Below, piece by piece: positions 9,014-16,423 of a DNA stretch of 64,000 bases. The notes beneath the pieces were generated by a model. It saw nothing but the letters and a program-made list of their open reading frames with translations, searched no databases and had not been told where the DNA came from. Source of the DNA: an uncultured Lachnospiraceae bacterium (GTDB lineage: Bacteria; Bacillota; Clostridia; Lachnospirales; Lachnospiraceae); the NCBI GenBank assembly GCA_947172705.1, contig CAMWCA010000004.1:36271-100270 (forward strand), written 5' to 3'. The position numbers and the translations under genes are program-made. Each line of letters starts with the position of its first letter. The first letter of the stretch is position 1.

Positions 9014-9656
9014 ATGCGATTCAAACCAGGAGTAATAGAGATAACCGACCGCAGCAGGGAAATTATAGAGTACCTCCAAAGCTGCATGGAGGAATATTTT
9101 CATCATTCATGTCAGGTTTTTCAGCGTGAGATAGAACAGCAGGGAGATCAGATTTGGCAGGAACTTAAGCGCACAGTAGATGAGGTACTGGAACATACTA
9201 TTTTTATGCAAAAGTAGGGGCAAAAGGCTGACATCGGGTATCTTGTATTTAGCTTTTTAAGAAGCAGCATGTTTCAGGAAAACCTGGAGATTCGGGTAGA
9301 AACCCTTGACGACAGCTTTTATCTGGATATGCAGGAAACGGCGGCTTATTATCGCCCCTCTTTTTTGCAGGAAAGATATCGGGAAGATGCCGTCTGCTTG
9401 TTTGTGTCAGCAGGTTGAAAAAAAGTTTGTGAGGGCGCAAGCCAATGAGATATTTCTGGCAAAGGAGCAGTATATTGGCTACTACGAATCTTTTCTTTAC
9501 CGCATGATAGAAAGTATGGCGGGGCTGATCATGAAAGAAGTAATTGAAAGCGATGTCCGCGTTGCCGATGATTTCAGGATCATCTACGGAGAATTTATGG
9601 ACAGGGCATCGGTTGTATGCATAAAGGAGAACGGCAATGAAATTTTTTCTCATTGA
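9014..9656 (+). pseudogene. Broken copy 2 of the 212-aa module protein
   Basis: Nearly identical in DNA to 3842-4480 but carries a CAG-to-TAG stop at 9215-9217 (codon 68) and a 4-base insertion (tttg) near 9400 that shifts the frame. Downstream of the insertion the original frame is open again to 9656 and still overlaps the next gene by 20 bp. Two independent lesions mean no full-length product. An SD-poor start (gtgaagtat) precedes ATG 9014. Confidence 0.85.
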
Positions 9657-10167
9657 AGTGGAGGAGGGCAATAGAATACCATACGGCGTCAACAGGAACC
9701 GGGCAATCGACATCAGGCTCCTTACCAGTGAGAGTTTTCACAAATTACCCATGTGGAACCTGATAGAAATGCAGCTTCCCTGGGAGCCTTTTTTACCGGA
9801 TCTGCTTTTAATGCCCTGCGTCCTGCTGTCGAAATGCTTTATGGAAACGGCGCTAATGTACCAGCCGGATCTTCTCTACAAGGGGGTCAAGCTGTGGGAT
9901 CAGAAAAGCGGGATCAACGCCACCTATTTTCTGCCTGTGATAGAGGAGGTAGAATGCTTTTCGGATCAATGCCGTTTCGGTAACATGGGAAACAGGGTAA
10001 CGGAGCTGGTGTTGGAGGAGGAGAAGATCCGTTCATTTCCACTTTTCAGGATAAAGGGGTATGACAGGAAATGTTTGGTTGGGAGACTTGACTTTGTGGA
10101 GAGCTTGTTGCGGAGAGGAGTGAAAGGGGTTACGATGACGGAGGTAAAATTGTCTAATTTAAAATAG
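9637..10167 (+). CDS. Conserved cytosolic protein, possible Imm11/DUF1629-like (copy 2)
   Basis: 176 aa, identical to the 4461-4982 product except for the last residues (LRRGVKG instead of LMRGVKG, and a new tail after MTEVK). Homology of the whole duplicated block ends at about 10147. This gene stays intact although its upstream partner is broken, and its DNA seems identical to copy 1 over about 470 bp. That points to recent duplication or gene conversion, or to selection on this gene alone. Confidence 0.65.
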   Translation: MKFFLIEVEEGNRIPYGVNRNRAIDIRLLTSESFHKLPMWNLIEMQLPWEPFLPDLLLMPCVLLSKCFMETALMYQPDLLYKGVKLWDQKSGINATYFLPVIEEVECFSDQCRFGNMGNRVTELVLEEEKIRSFPLFRIKGYDRKCLVGRLDFVESLLRRGVKGVTMTEVKLSNLK

Positions 10168-10253
10168 GCAGGAAGAGTTACAAGGGTTATTTATAGGGGT
10201 GTATTTAATTAATTTAAATATGAAAAATAAAGAAAGCGATTTATGTTGTTTTA

Positions 10254-10282
10254 TTGTAGTTTAAATCTTATTATGGTATATT
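10254..10282 (+). promoter_or_regulatory. Candidate sigma-A promoter for the dinD-STAND operon
   Basis: TTGTAG (10254-10259), 17-bp spacer, TATATT (10277-10282), 84 bp before the dinD start. I looked for a GAAC-N4-GTTC LexA box of the Bacillus/Clostridium type and saw none, so SOS control is not supported. Confidence 0.4.
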
Positions 10283-10365
10283 TTACTAAATTATGTGCGG
10301 AGCTTTTATGAAACTCTTTAGAATATCTCATTCTATAAAATGTATTAATGTTTGTTGGAGGTAAC

Positions 10366-11226
10366 ATGAGTCAGTTGAAAGATAAAGAATATAAAAGATT
10401 TGAAGATATAAAACATATAAGAAATGATGGGAGTAAATATTGGTCAGCCAGAGAACTGGCTCCTGTGTTGGAATATAATAAATGGGAAAATTTTTATAAA
10501 GTAATCAAACGTGCTATGATTGCCTGTGAAAACAGCGGTCATATTATTACAGACGATTTTCCTGAGGTCAGGAAAATCGTAAGTGCTGGTGCAACAAGTA
10601 AACCGGTTAAGGATTATGAACTTACTCGATATGCGTGCTATTTGATTGTACAAAATGGTGATCCCCGTAAAGAAGTGATTGCTTTGGGACAGACATATTT
10701 TGCTATTCAAACATATCGGCAGGAAGTGGCGGATCATTTTAGTGAACTGGACGAAGATAGAAGACGTTTAGTGGTACGTGGAGATATTAAACAGTGGAAT
10801 CAGCTCCTTGCAGAAACGGCATATGACGCAGGGGTCATTACAAATGAAGAATTTGCGATTTTCCAAAATGCTGGATATATGGGCTTATACGGTGGCTTGG
10901 ATGTTGATGATATACACAAGAGAAAAGGCTTGGAAATAGAACAAAAAATTCTCGATTACATGGGAAGTACGGAGCTTATTGCTAATTTGTTCAGAATATC
11001 ACAGACGGAAGAAAAATTACGGAAAGATGAGATTACTGGTGCAAGGGCGGCGACAGCCACTCATTATAAGGTTGGAAAAGAAGTGCGGGGAGCTATCGAA
11101 AAAATAGGCGGTACAATGCCAGAAGATTTACCCACACCAGAAAAAAGCATTCAACAGATTGAAAAAGAACAGCTTGCACGATTAAAGGCAAAAGCAAAGG
11201 CGGGAAAACTAATGCTGGATGAATAA
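10366..11226 (+). CDS. dinD: DinD-like DNA-damage-inducible protein (BRO-type N-terminus)
   Basis: 286 aa from ATG 10366 with SD TTGGAGGTAAC. The sequence follows the DinD family throughout: FEDIKHI..DG..YWSARELAPVLEY..W.NF at 10-40, an FPEVRKIV..G...K.V.DYELTRYACYLIVQNGDPRK segment at 65-105, and QTYFA.QTYRQE near 115. In E. coli DinD (YafN-neighbourhood SOS gene) binds RecA filaments and limits strand exchange. In Firmicutes it is common on mobile or defence islands. It is 44 bp upstream of a STAND NTPase gene on the same strand, so the two are probably co-transcribed. Confidence 0.85.
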   Translation: MSQLKDKEYKRFEDIKHIRNDGSKYWSARELAPVLEYNKWENFYKVIKRAMIACENSGHIITDDFPEVRKIVSAGATSKPVKDYELTRYACYLIVQNGDPRKEVIALGQTYFAIQTYRQEVADHFSELDEDRRRLVVRGDIKQWNQLLAETAYDAGVITNEEFAIFQNAGYMGLYGGLDVDDIHKRKGLEIEQKILDYMGSTELIANLFRISQTEEKLRKDEITGARAATATHYKVGKEVRGAIEKIGGTMPEDLPTPEKSIQQIEKEQLARLKAKAKAGKLMLDE

Positions 11227-11270
11227 TTGTAAACTGACACTGGTGGCTTGAAAATTGGGAGAGATGCAAT

Positions 11271-13547
11271 ATGCTATTGACTGTGACATCATTAATAGGA
11301 TTGTTTGGAGAAAGCGTTAAGGGATATGCTGTTGAGAAATTTTTAGATATGTGTATTTCTGCTTTTACTTCAAAAGGAAAAAGTATTGAAGAGCAGTTTA
11401 TTTATTGTGTGAATAAAGCGTTGATGCGGTTTAGTCAAAAGTATGGATTTGAATATAATATTGATAAAGAGGAACAGTTTTTTACAAATATATTTCAACA
11501 AGGCAAGTTTCTTTCTGATGAAATGCTTATACATATATTAAAAACAACTGTTTATCTGGAATTTAACGATAAATTATTAAATGAATGGCTGGATTTGTTA
11601 AACAGAACAATATCAGAAGAAGAATTAACGCTTTTAAGAGATTATATTTTGCTCAATGATAGCAAAAGCAGAAATAGAGAGTGTGTTTATCCAAGAATAT
11701 TGACGGCTAAACCGCCGCTGCCGCCAGAAGAGTATTTGAGCAGAAAAGAGAGCGAAATTATAATAAAAAAGCTTAAAGATTCTAAGAAATTGGTTCTGGT
11801 AAATGGGATTGGCGGAATTGGCAAGTCTACCGTATGCAGAAAGATTTTTCATGAACTGAATCAGGATATTGTGAAACGTCCTTTAGCCTGGGTTGTTTAT
11901 AATGATAAAGATTTATTGGATGATATGAAAAAACAAATGCTATATCCGAAAGATGGAGCTGACTGGGATAAAAGATTTACGCAATTTCTGGAACAGGATA
12001 TAGATGAAGATGCAATTATTTTTATTGATAACTTAAATGTAACGGAGGATGAGGAAAAATATTTAACTCATTTAGCAAATGCAAGGTGCAATATCATATG
12101 TACCTCACGTATAGAAAAGTATGCTCACTATGAAACAGTTCCTATTGATTATCTGGACGAAGAACAATGTATAGAATTATTTTATAAATATTATAAACGT
12201 GAATATGATAAAAAACGGATTCATAATATTATTATGCGATCCGGCAGACATACATTGGTTATAGAAATATTGGGAAAGATAGGCGAAGCAGAGGGATATT
12301 CGCTTGAAGAACTGGAAACCAAGTTAATTCAAGACGGATTTGATTTGGAGGGGATTGCTTCTGTAGAGAATAAAGACGATACGTTGATTGGTCATTTGTG
12401 CAGAACTTTTAATTTTAAAAGACTGAGTGACATTCAAAAGGAAATATTATATTGTATGGCAATTCTCCCTGTTCAGTGGATTCCGTATGATTTGAGACGC
12501 TGGCTAAATCTGCAAAATAATTATAATTTTAATTATTTAATAAAACATGCATGGATTGAGCGCAGCGAAAATGGATATTATATGCATCCAGTCATAAAAG
12601 AAGTGGTAAAGAGAAGTCTGGATATATCAAAGGAATCGACTTTAAGGCTTTTAGATGGTATTGGAAATGAAATTGCGTATAATGAAAATCCCGATTTGGA
12701 AAAATCCAAATTATATATTTCTTTTGCAGAAGCAATATTAGATTTCTTAGACGGGATGAAAAATCAGGTTATTTCGCAGGCAGCATATAATATTTCCATG
12801 CTTTATGGTCAATTTGGGGAATTTGCACCGGCTAAAAAATATGTAGATTACACAATTGAAATTGAAGAGGAGCAAAAGAATTCAGAGGAACTTTTGGCTT
12901 CCGCATACAACCATCGGGGATTTATTGATTATTACTTGTTTCAAGATAAAGAAGCTGAGGCTGATTATACAAGTGCGTATAAATTGAGAATAAAGTCAAA
13001 AAACTATAAGCATATTGCAGAAACAACGGGAAATCTGGCACTATTGTACCAGGGAATGTGGGCTGAACTTAAAAATGAAGAAGAAAAGAAAAAGGGCAGG
13101 CTTTTAATTATGGCGGCTGCATATGAGAAAGAATCAATCAGGATGTTTGAACACATTTTCAAAGGTACTTTACACCCTAATTTGGCATCAGCGTATAATA
13201 ATATGGCTGTGATATATTATAGCTTGAAGAAGTATAATTCTGCTGTTTTGTATTATAGAAAGGCAGAACAGATTAGAATACAGCTTTCAGATAGTATCAA
13301 TCCGGGAGACCTGGCAGTTACATATAAAGGTTTGTGTGACAGCTATATTCAAATGGCTGAGCAAACAAATAAGGAAAGACAAAAGTTTATTTTCTATAAG
13401 ATCGCACTAATAAATCTGAATAAAGGATTGAATATCAGGAAAAAAGAAATTGAAAATGGAAATCAAAGGTTGAATATTGACGAGATTTTAAAGACACGGG
13501 AGGATTTAGAGAATAAAATCAGGGTGTTTCAGATGAAAAATAAGTAA
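11271..13547 (+). CDS. STAND (NB-ARC-like) NTPase with C-terminal TPR repeats
   Basis: 758 aa. Residues 1-150 are an unrecognised helical N-terminus, beginning with a hydrophobic helix, where STAND proteins carry their effector. The NTPase follows: Walker A GIGGIGKST at 179-187, Walker B AIIFIDNL at 248-255, a CTSR sensor-1-like motif near 275, and an LVIEILGK helix equivalent to GLPLAL. A winged-helix segment sits around 395-425. From about 500 to the end are TPR-like helices (ASAYNNMAVIYYSLKKY.SAV.YYRKAEQI, and others). Such architectures sense a ligand through the TPRs and act in antiphage defence or as regulators. The dinD gene upstream may be a partner. Very AT-rich compared with the core genes. 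Confidence 0.8.
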   Translation: MLLTVTSLIGLFGESVKGYAVEKFLDMCISAFTSKGKSIEEQFIYCVNKALMRFSQKYGFEYNIDKEEQFFTNIFQQGKFLSDEMLIHILKTTVYLEFNDKLLNEWLDLLNRTISEEELTLLRDYILLNDSKSRNRECVYPRILTAKPPLPPEEYLSRKESEIIIKKLKDSKKLVLVNGIGGIGKSTVCRKIFHELNQDIVKRPLAWVVYNDKDLLDDMKKQMLYPKDGADWDKRFTQFLEQDIDEDAIIFIDNLNVTEDEEKYLTHLANARCNIICTSRIEKYAHYETVPIDYLDEEQCIELFYKYYKREYDKKRIHNIIMRSGRHTLVIEILGKIGEAEGYSLEELETKLIQDGFDLEGIASVENKDDTLIGHLCRTFNFKRLSDIQKEILYCMAILPVQWIPYDLRRWLNLQNNYNFNYLIKHAWIERSENGYYMHPVIKEVVKRSLDISKESTLRLLDGIGNEIAYNENPDLEKSKLYISFAEAILDFLDGMKNQVISQAAYNISMLYGQFGEFAPAKKYVDYTIEIEEEQKNSEELLASAYNHRGFIDYYLFQDKEAEADYTSAYKLRIKSKNYKHIAETTGNLALLYQGMWAELKNEEEKKKGRLLIMAAAYEKESIRMFEHIFKGTLHPNLASAYNNMAVIYYSLKKYNSAVLYYRKAEQIRIQLSDSINPGDLAVTYKGLCDSYIQMAEQTNKERQKFIFYKIALINLNKGLNIRKKEIENGNQRLNIDEILKTREDLENKIRVFQMKNK

Positions 13548-13594
13548 ATTGTAGTGCTTTAGAAAATGGCAAATTTTGAATTTTCCTTAAGTTA

Positions 13595-13630
13595 AAATGC
13601 CACTGCATTTTTGAATCAGCAGTGGCATTT
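13595..13630. terminator. Bidirectional stem-loop between STAND gene and decayed HTH gene
   Basis: Perfect 12-bp inverted repeat AAATGCCACTGC (13595-13606) / GCAGTGGCATTT (13619-13630) with T-rich flanks on both sides. It sits between the convergent STAND gene and the minus-strand relic, so it can serve both. Confidence 0.6.
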
Positions 13631-13633
13631 GAG

Positions 13634-13956
13634 TCATTGTTTTTTTGCTATTGGTACAATCTGCAAAGTATAGCCCAGAGGAGTCAGTATTCTCAGCAGG
13701 CTGTCAATCTGGGGGGAATGGACGGAAGATTCCATTACTTGCAAACAAAATATCGCAGGAAGTACCTCCAATCATGACGCAACGTATTCAGACGCACATT
13801 TCCCTTGGGGTGTGCAATAAGCCATTCAATTCCATCTTGAAGCACCGTGTATAGATCATAAATCCCTTTATATTTTAGCGGGTGTTTATGGTATAACTTC
13901 GTATTATATTCGATTGTAATTGTTCTTCTTAAACATTTTTCAATATAGCCCTTCAT
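13634..13956 (-). pseudogene. Decayed small gene pair or fused TA remnant with HTH C-terminus
   Basis: On the minus strand ATG 13956 has a good SD (aaaggtgatt) and opens 73 codons (MKGYIEKCLRRTITIEYNTK...). After its stop, another frame continues to 13634 and reads SSVHSPQIDSLLRILTPLGY and then TLQIVPIAKKQ, which is the typical C-terminal end of HTH/XRE antitoxins (S.QIDSLL.IL..LGY.L.I). The pieces do not join without frameshifts, so this is a relic, probably of a type II toxin-antitoxin locus. The family of the 73-residue part is not recognised. Confidence 0.45.
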
Positions 13957-14024
13957 ACAATCACCTTTTAATTTATAACTTATTTTATGTTATAAATCTA
14001 AAACAACATTTTTGCTTCGTATTT

Positions 14025-14034
14025 CCCCCCCCCC
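14025..14034. repeat. Homopolymeric C10 tract
   Basis: Ten consecutive C in an otherwise AT-rich spacer, 69 bp upstream of the minus-strand relic start and 50 bp before promoter copy 2. Such tracts are prone to slippage. Confidence 0.6.
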
Positions 14035-14084
14035 TTATAAAATTAGCATAATACATCTATTACAATTCAGGTAAGGAATAAATA

Positions 14085-14117
14085 TGATGCAAAAATGATG
14101 CAAGTATCCTTTATAAT
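14085..14117 (+). promoter_or_regulatory. Array promoter element, copy 2 (canonical)
   Basis: TGATGCAA at 14085-14092 and 14096-14103, TATAAT at 14112-14117; spacings 11 and 16 as in the other copies. The first full gene downstream is at 14312, separated by a relic of another array gene. Confidence 0.75.
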
Positions 14118-14162
14118 AATATTAAAATATCCCAGAGCAAATGTTAAATTGGAAATATTGGA

Positions 14163-14215
14163 GGGCAGAATTGGAAAAGATGCTCTGGGAAGAAGGAACC
14201 ATGGAAGCGGAATAT
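14163..14215 (+). pseudogene. Fragment of the 7774-8955 gene
   Basis: About 53 bp matching 8693-8747 with two or three differences, in the same strand sense, encoding AELEKM.WEEGTMEAEY. It has no start and is cut at both ends. It shows that an array gene once stood, or was partly copied, behind promoter copy 2. Confidence 0.7.
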
Positions 14216-14311
14216 ATTTTATTTATCGGATATTTATATTGGTGTTACATATATGACAAATGGGACAACAAATTATAGATATATTGATGAGGGAGAAGGA
14301 GAGGTGCATAA

Positions 14312-14815
14312 TTGAAAAAAATGAAATATCTGTGCTTACTAATTGGTTTTTGCTTACTCCTTGAAAGGATTCCAATTAAAAGAGGTATTACGATGGAAGA
14401 AGCTAATGAAAAATTGAATTTGGGTAATGCATATATTTGCTGGTATGCAGAGACAGATGGACCATTATGGGCAGTATATAATCAAAAAGGGACCCCAAAA
14501 CAATTAGTGTATCTTGAAGGAAATGAACCAATTGATCATATTAATGGAAGTAGTTTTTTCTATTTTGCTAAAAATACTTTTTTAATTCAAGGTAAAATGA
14601 ACGGAAAACGCTTAGTATGGGGGGAGGGAAATATACAGGATTATTATGATGAAGATATAGAAATTTGTAATAGACTAATACAATCAATAGAAGGAAATTA
14701 TGAGTGCCATGACATTATAGTTGTTGAAAAATGGGATATTATAACACCGATTGATCGTGAAGTGAGTTTTTTGGCATCTCGCAATTATTTAAATATATTT
14801 GATTTTATAAAATAG
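14312..14815 (+). CDS. Exported or membrane-anchored small protein (paralogue of 40654)
   Basis: 167 aa starting at TTG 14312 with SD GGAGAGG; the paralogue at 40654 also uses TTG with a strong SD, which supports the choice. The N-terminal hydrophobic stretch (YLCLLIGFCLLLE) is a signal peptide or anchor, followed by R.PIKRGITMEEANEKL. The remainder is a small mixed alpha/beta domain ending D.EVSFLASRNYLNIFDF. About 60% of visible positions agree with the paralogue. First gene after promoter copy 2. Function unknown. Confidence 0.65.
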   Translation: MKKMKYLCLLIGFCLLLERIPIKRGITMEEANEKLNLGNAYICWYAETDGPLWAVYNQKGTPKQLVYLEGNEPIDHINGSSFFYFAKNTFLIQGKMNGKRLVWGEGNIQDYYDEDIEICNRLIQSIEGNYECHDIIVVEKWDIITPIDREVSFLASRNYLNIFDFIK

Positions 14816-14848
14816 TGATCCCTGTAAAGAAGTTGGTATTTGAGGCAT

Positions 14849-14887
14849 TGGCTAAATCTGCAAAATAATTATAATTATTTAATAAAA
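14849..14887 (+). pseudogene. Fragment of the STAND gene
   Basis: Matches 12501-12545 inside the STAND NTPase gene (TGGCTAAATCTGCAAAATAA and onward) with a 6-bp deletion. It fuses at a shared AATAAAA to the type III antitoxin repeat relic that follows, a microhomology junction. Confidence 0.65.
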
Positions 14888-14932
14888 GTGACCGAGTGAT
14901 GAAAATTGTGGGAGGGTGAAGACTCAAGTAAT
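14880..14932 (+). repeat. Relic of the TenpI-like antitoxin RNA 3' end
   Basis: The run AATAAAAGTGACCGAGTGAT followed by GAAAATTGTGGGAGGG matches 15689-15726 almost exactly, but the second arm of the terminator stem is replaced (gactcaag instead of accctccc), so it no longer forms the hairpin. The rest of the 14816-15042 gap shows no gene, apart from a 24-codon minus-strand frame at 14997-15068. Confidence 0.65.
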
Positions 14933-15042
14933 TCCTATTTCCATCATGGCGCACAAGTTGGATTTATTTTAACTGGCAGAATAGGTGTTGCACTGGTCAG
15001 TTTCTTGACTTTAATTTTTCCTCCATCAGATGATAGATACGG

Positions 15043-15327
15043 TCAATGTCTGTATAAAAAAGCGGCATCCCAGCCGCCGCATTTACCCAGCACAATCTTA
15101 GTACATTTTTTATACCGGGCAACCTGTCGGCTGTAAATGTTCTGATATTTATCAAACTTGGAACTTACAGGAACCATCCAGTAAATTCTGGGATTTTGGG
15201 AATCCTGAATAGCAAGGTAATGAGGGCGGTAATTCCCACCCTCTTTGTTTGCCATCAGTGAACTGTCCTGCACTTCCTCGAAAAAGGCATCTTTGATGTG
15301 GTAAAAAAATCCAGATTGTATATTCAT
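15043..15327 (-). pseudogene. CptN/ToxN-type III toxin, C-terminally truncated
   Basis: From ATG 15327 (SD AAGGAG just after a terminator hairpin) 94 aa read MNIQSGFFYHIKD.FF..VQDSSLMANKEGGNYRPHYLA, then IYWMVPVSSKFDKYQ.IY.RQV.RY.KCTKIVLGKCGG. This is the N-terminal and central part of the CptN-like type III toxin family, endoribonucleases held inactive by repeat RNAs. Known members are about 150-170 aa; here the frame leaves the family at GGWDAAFL and stops, so the C-terminal third is missing. The first part is well preserved, so residual activity cannot be ruled out. Confidence 0.65.
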
Positions 15328-15344
15328 GTTTCTCCTTAATAGAA

Positions 15345-15368
15345 ATCCCCACCACGGAGGGTGGGGAT
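15345..15368 (-). terminator. Attenuating terminator between type III antitoxin RNA and toxin
   Basis: Perfect stem ATCCCCAC / GTGGGGAT (15345-15352 and 15361-15368, + strand) placed between the antitoxin repeats and the toxin SD, read on the minus strand. In type III systems this element lets most transcripts end as antitoxin RNA. Confidence 0.7.
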
Positions 15369-15477
15369 AAATGTTCGCACCGAATAATTTATATCCCGCA
15401 CCATCGGTAAGCGGAAACATTTGACGCACTGAATAATTTATACCCCGCACCATCAGTAAGCGGCAACATTTTCTGTA
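15369..15477 (-). ncRNA. CptI-like type III antitoxin RNA with two 49-nt repeats
   Basis: On the minus strand two tandem units of 49 bp (about 15422-15470, then 15373-15421) differ at few positions; the core reads CGCTTACYGATGGTGCGGG then TATAAATTATTC. They lie between a good promoter and a terminator and immediately precede the toxin ORF, the defining layout of a type III toxin-antitoxin locus. Each repeat would be one antitoxin unit that folds as a pseudoknot and binds the toxin. Confidence 0.7.
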
Positions 15478-15482
15478 CTTTT

Positions 15483-15511
15483 ATTATACGCAGAAAATGG
15501 GAAAAAAGCAA
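15483..15511 (-). promoter_or_regulatory. Sigma-A promoter of the CptI-like RNA
   Basis: Minus strand TTGCTT (15511-15506), 17-bp spacer, TATAAT (15488-15483). The predicted start lies at about 15477, directly before the repeats. Confidence 0.65.
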
Positions 15512-15606
15512 TGACATATAAAAAATTTACAATTTGTTTGTTGCATGTTTTTCTGGATTTGGGTATATTATTAATAAGGAATTTTAATTGATTTCTTCAT
15601 CACAAT

Positions 15607-15746
15607 ATGAGTCCTGTGACTGTTCTGACAGGACGGTAAAATAAAAGTGACAGAGCGATGAGTTGAGTGACGGTTCTGACTCAACGGTAAAATAAAAGTG
15701 ACCGAGTGATGAAAATTGTGGGAGGGCGAAGACCCTCCCGTTTTTA
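15607..15746 (+). ncRNA. TenpI-like type III antitoxin RNA: two 51-nt repeats plus terminator
   Basis: Two units with a 51-bp period start at ATGA 15607 and 15658. Each has a 7-bp stem and 10-nt loop: GTCCTGT/ACAGGAC (15611-15617, 15628-15634) and GTTGAGT/ACTCAAC (15662-15668, 15679-15685), with loops GACTGTTCTG and GACGGTTCTG. Three stem positions differ and each is compensated in the partner arm. A shared GGTAAAATAAAAGTGAC tail follows each. A GGGAGGG/CCCTCCC hairpin with T5 (15720-15746) closes the transcript, and a toxin-like ORF begins 14 bp later with SD AAGGAG. This is the type III antitoxin layout. Confidence 0.7.
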
Positions 15747-15759
15747 CTAAGGAGATATT

Positions 15760-16273
15760 ATGCGTTCAAAAGAAGATTCGTTTGACTATCAGATATTGAA
15801 CTTAACAAATAAATTTTATTCTGATTATCCAGATCCGCCATATAAAGAAATTATAAGAAAGAACGGTAGACCATATAATTGCTTATTAGTGCAGTCGCAT
15901 TATGGTTATTTTATTTGTATTCCATATAGAGCCACATTAATCATAAATATGCCTTTAAATTTAAGAAAAGCATTTGATCTAAAAGAACCAACTCTGGATT
16001 GGATTATAGTAAAATAGTAATAATCAAAAAAGTGAATATATAGGGTCAACAGATGTCATCGTGGATAAGGATGAGTTTATAGAGACACGAGATAATATTA
16101 AATATATAAAAAATGATGCTCAAGAATATATTGATAATTATGTGAATTATTTAATGGGTACAACAGTAAAGTATGATAAAAAGGAATTTGAACGTATATA
16201 TAGATATTCGACATTGCAATATTTTCATAATGAATTAGAAATAGTTATAAATGATAGAGACGCTGCCAATTAA
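15760..16273 (+). pseudogene. TenpN-type III toxin, broken by frameshifts
   Basis: ATG 15760 opens 85 codons that follow the TenpN-type pattern: NLTNKFYSDYP...YKEII.KNGRPYNCLLV, then YFICIPYR. At about 15990 the frame is lost; a second frame reads SGLDYSKIVIIKK, and a third reads EYIGSTDVIVDKDEF and then NYVNYL.G...YDKKEFERIY, YSTLQYFHNELEI, the usual C-terminus. Two frameshifts are therefore needed to rebuild the toxin. Its antitoxin RNA upstream looks intact, so the locus may now be an orphan antitoxin. Confidence 0.65.
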
Positions 16274-16290
16274 GCAACGTCTTATTTTGT
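16259..16290 (+). terminator. Terminator after the TenpN-like relic
   Basis: Stem GACG.TGC / GCA.CGTC (16259-16266 and 16273-16281 approximately) followed by TTATTTTG, overlapping the stop of the toxin relic. Confidence 0.5.
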
Positions 16291-16336
16291 TTATTATGAT
16301 AAAAAATATGAATGATTTTAATTAGACAGTGAAGCA

Positions 16337-16369
16337 TGATGCAAAAATGATGCAAGTATCACTTATAAT
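16337..16369 (+). promoter_or_regulatory. Array promoter element, copy 3 (canonical)
   Basis: TGATGCAA at 16337-16344 and 16348-16355, TATAAT at 16364-16369; 55 bp upstream of the 16424 gene start. Confidence 0.75.
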
Positions 16370-16423
16370 AAAATTAAAATATTCCAGAGCAAATTTGAAA
16401 TTGAAAATATTGGAGAGCAGATT

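Noticed and set aside
10168..10365. LexA/SOS box before dinD
   Set aside because: No GAAC-N4-GTTC or close variant was found in the upstream gap.
13735..13956. The 73-codon minus-strand ORF as an intact gene
   Set aside because: Although it has an SD, coding-like sequence continues after its stop in another frame into an HTH-type C-terminus, so it is better read as a decayed gene.
15369..15746. Short tandem repeats of 49 and 51 bp that could be read as a CRISPR array
   Set aside because: Only two units each, no unique spacers between repeats, no cas genes, and each set sits between a promoter or start and a terminator followed by a toxin-like ORF.
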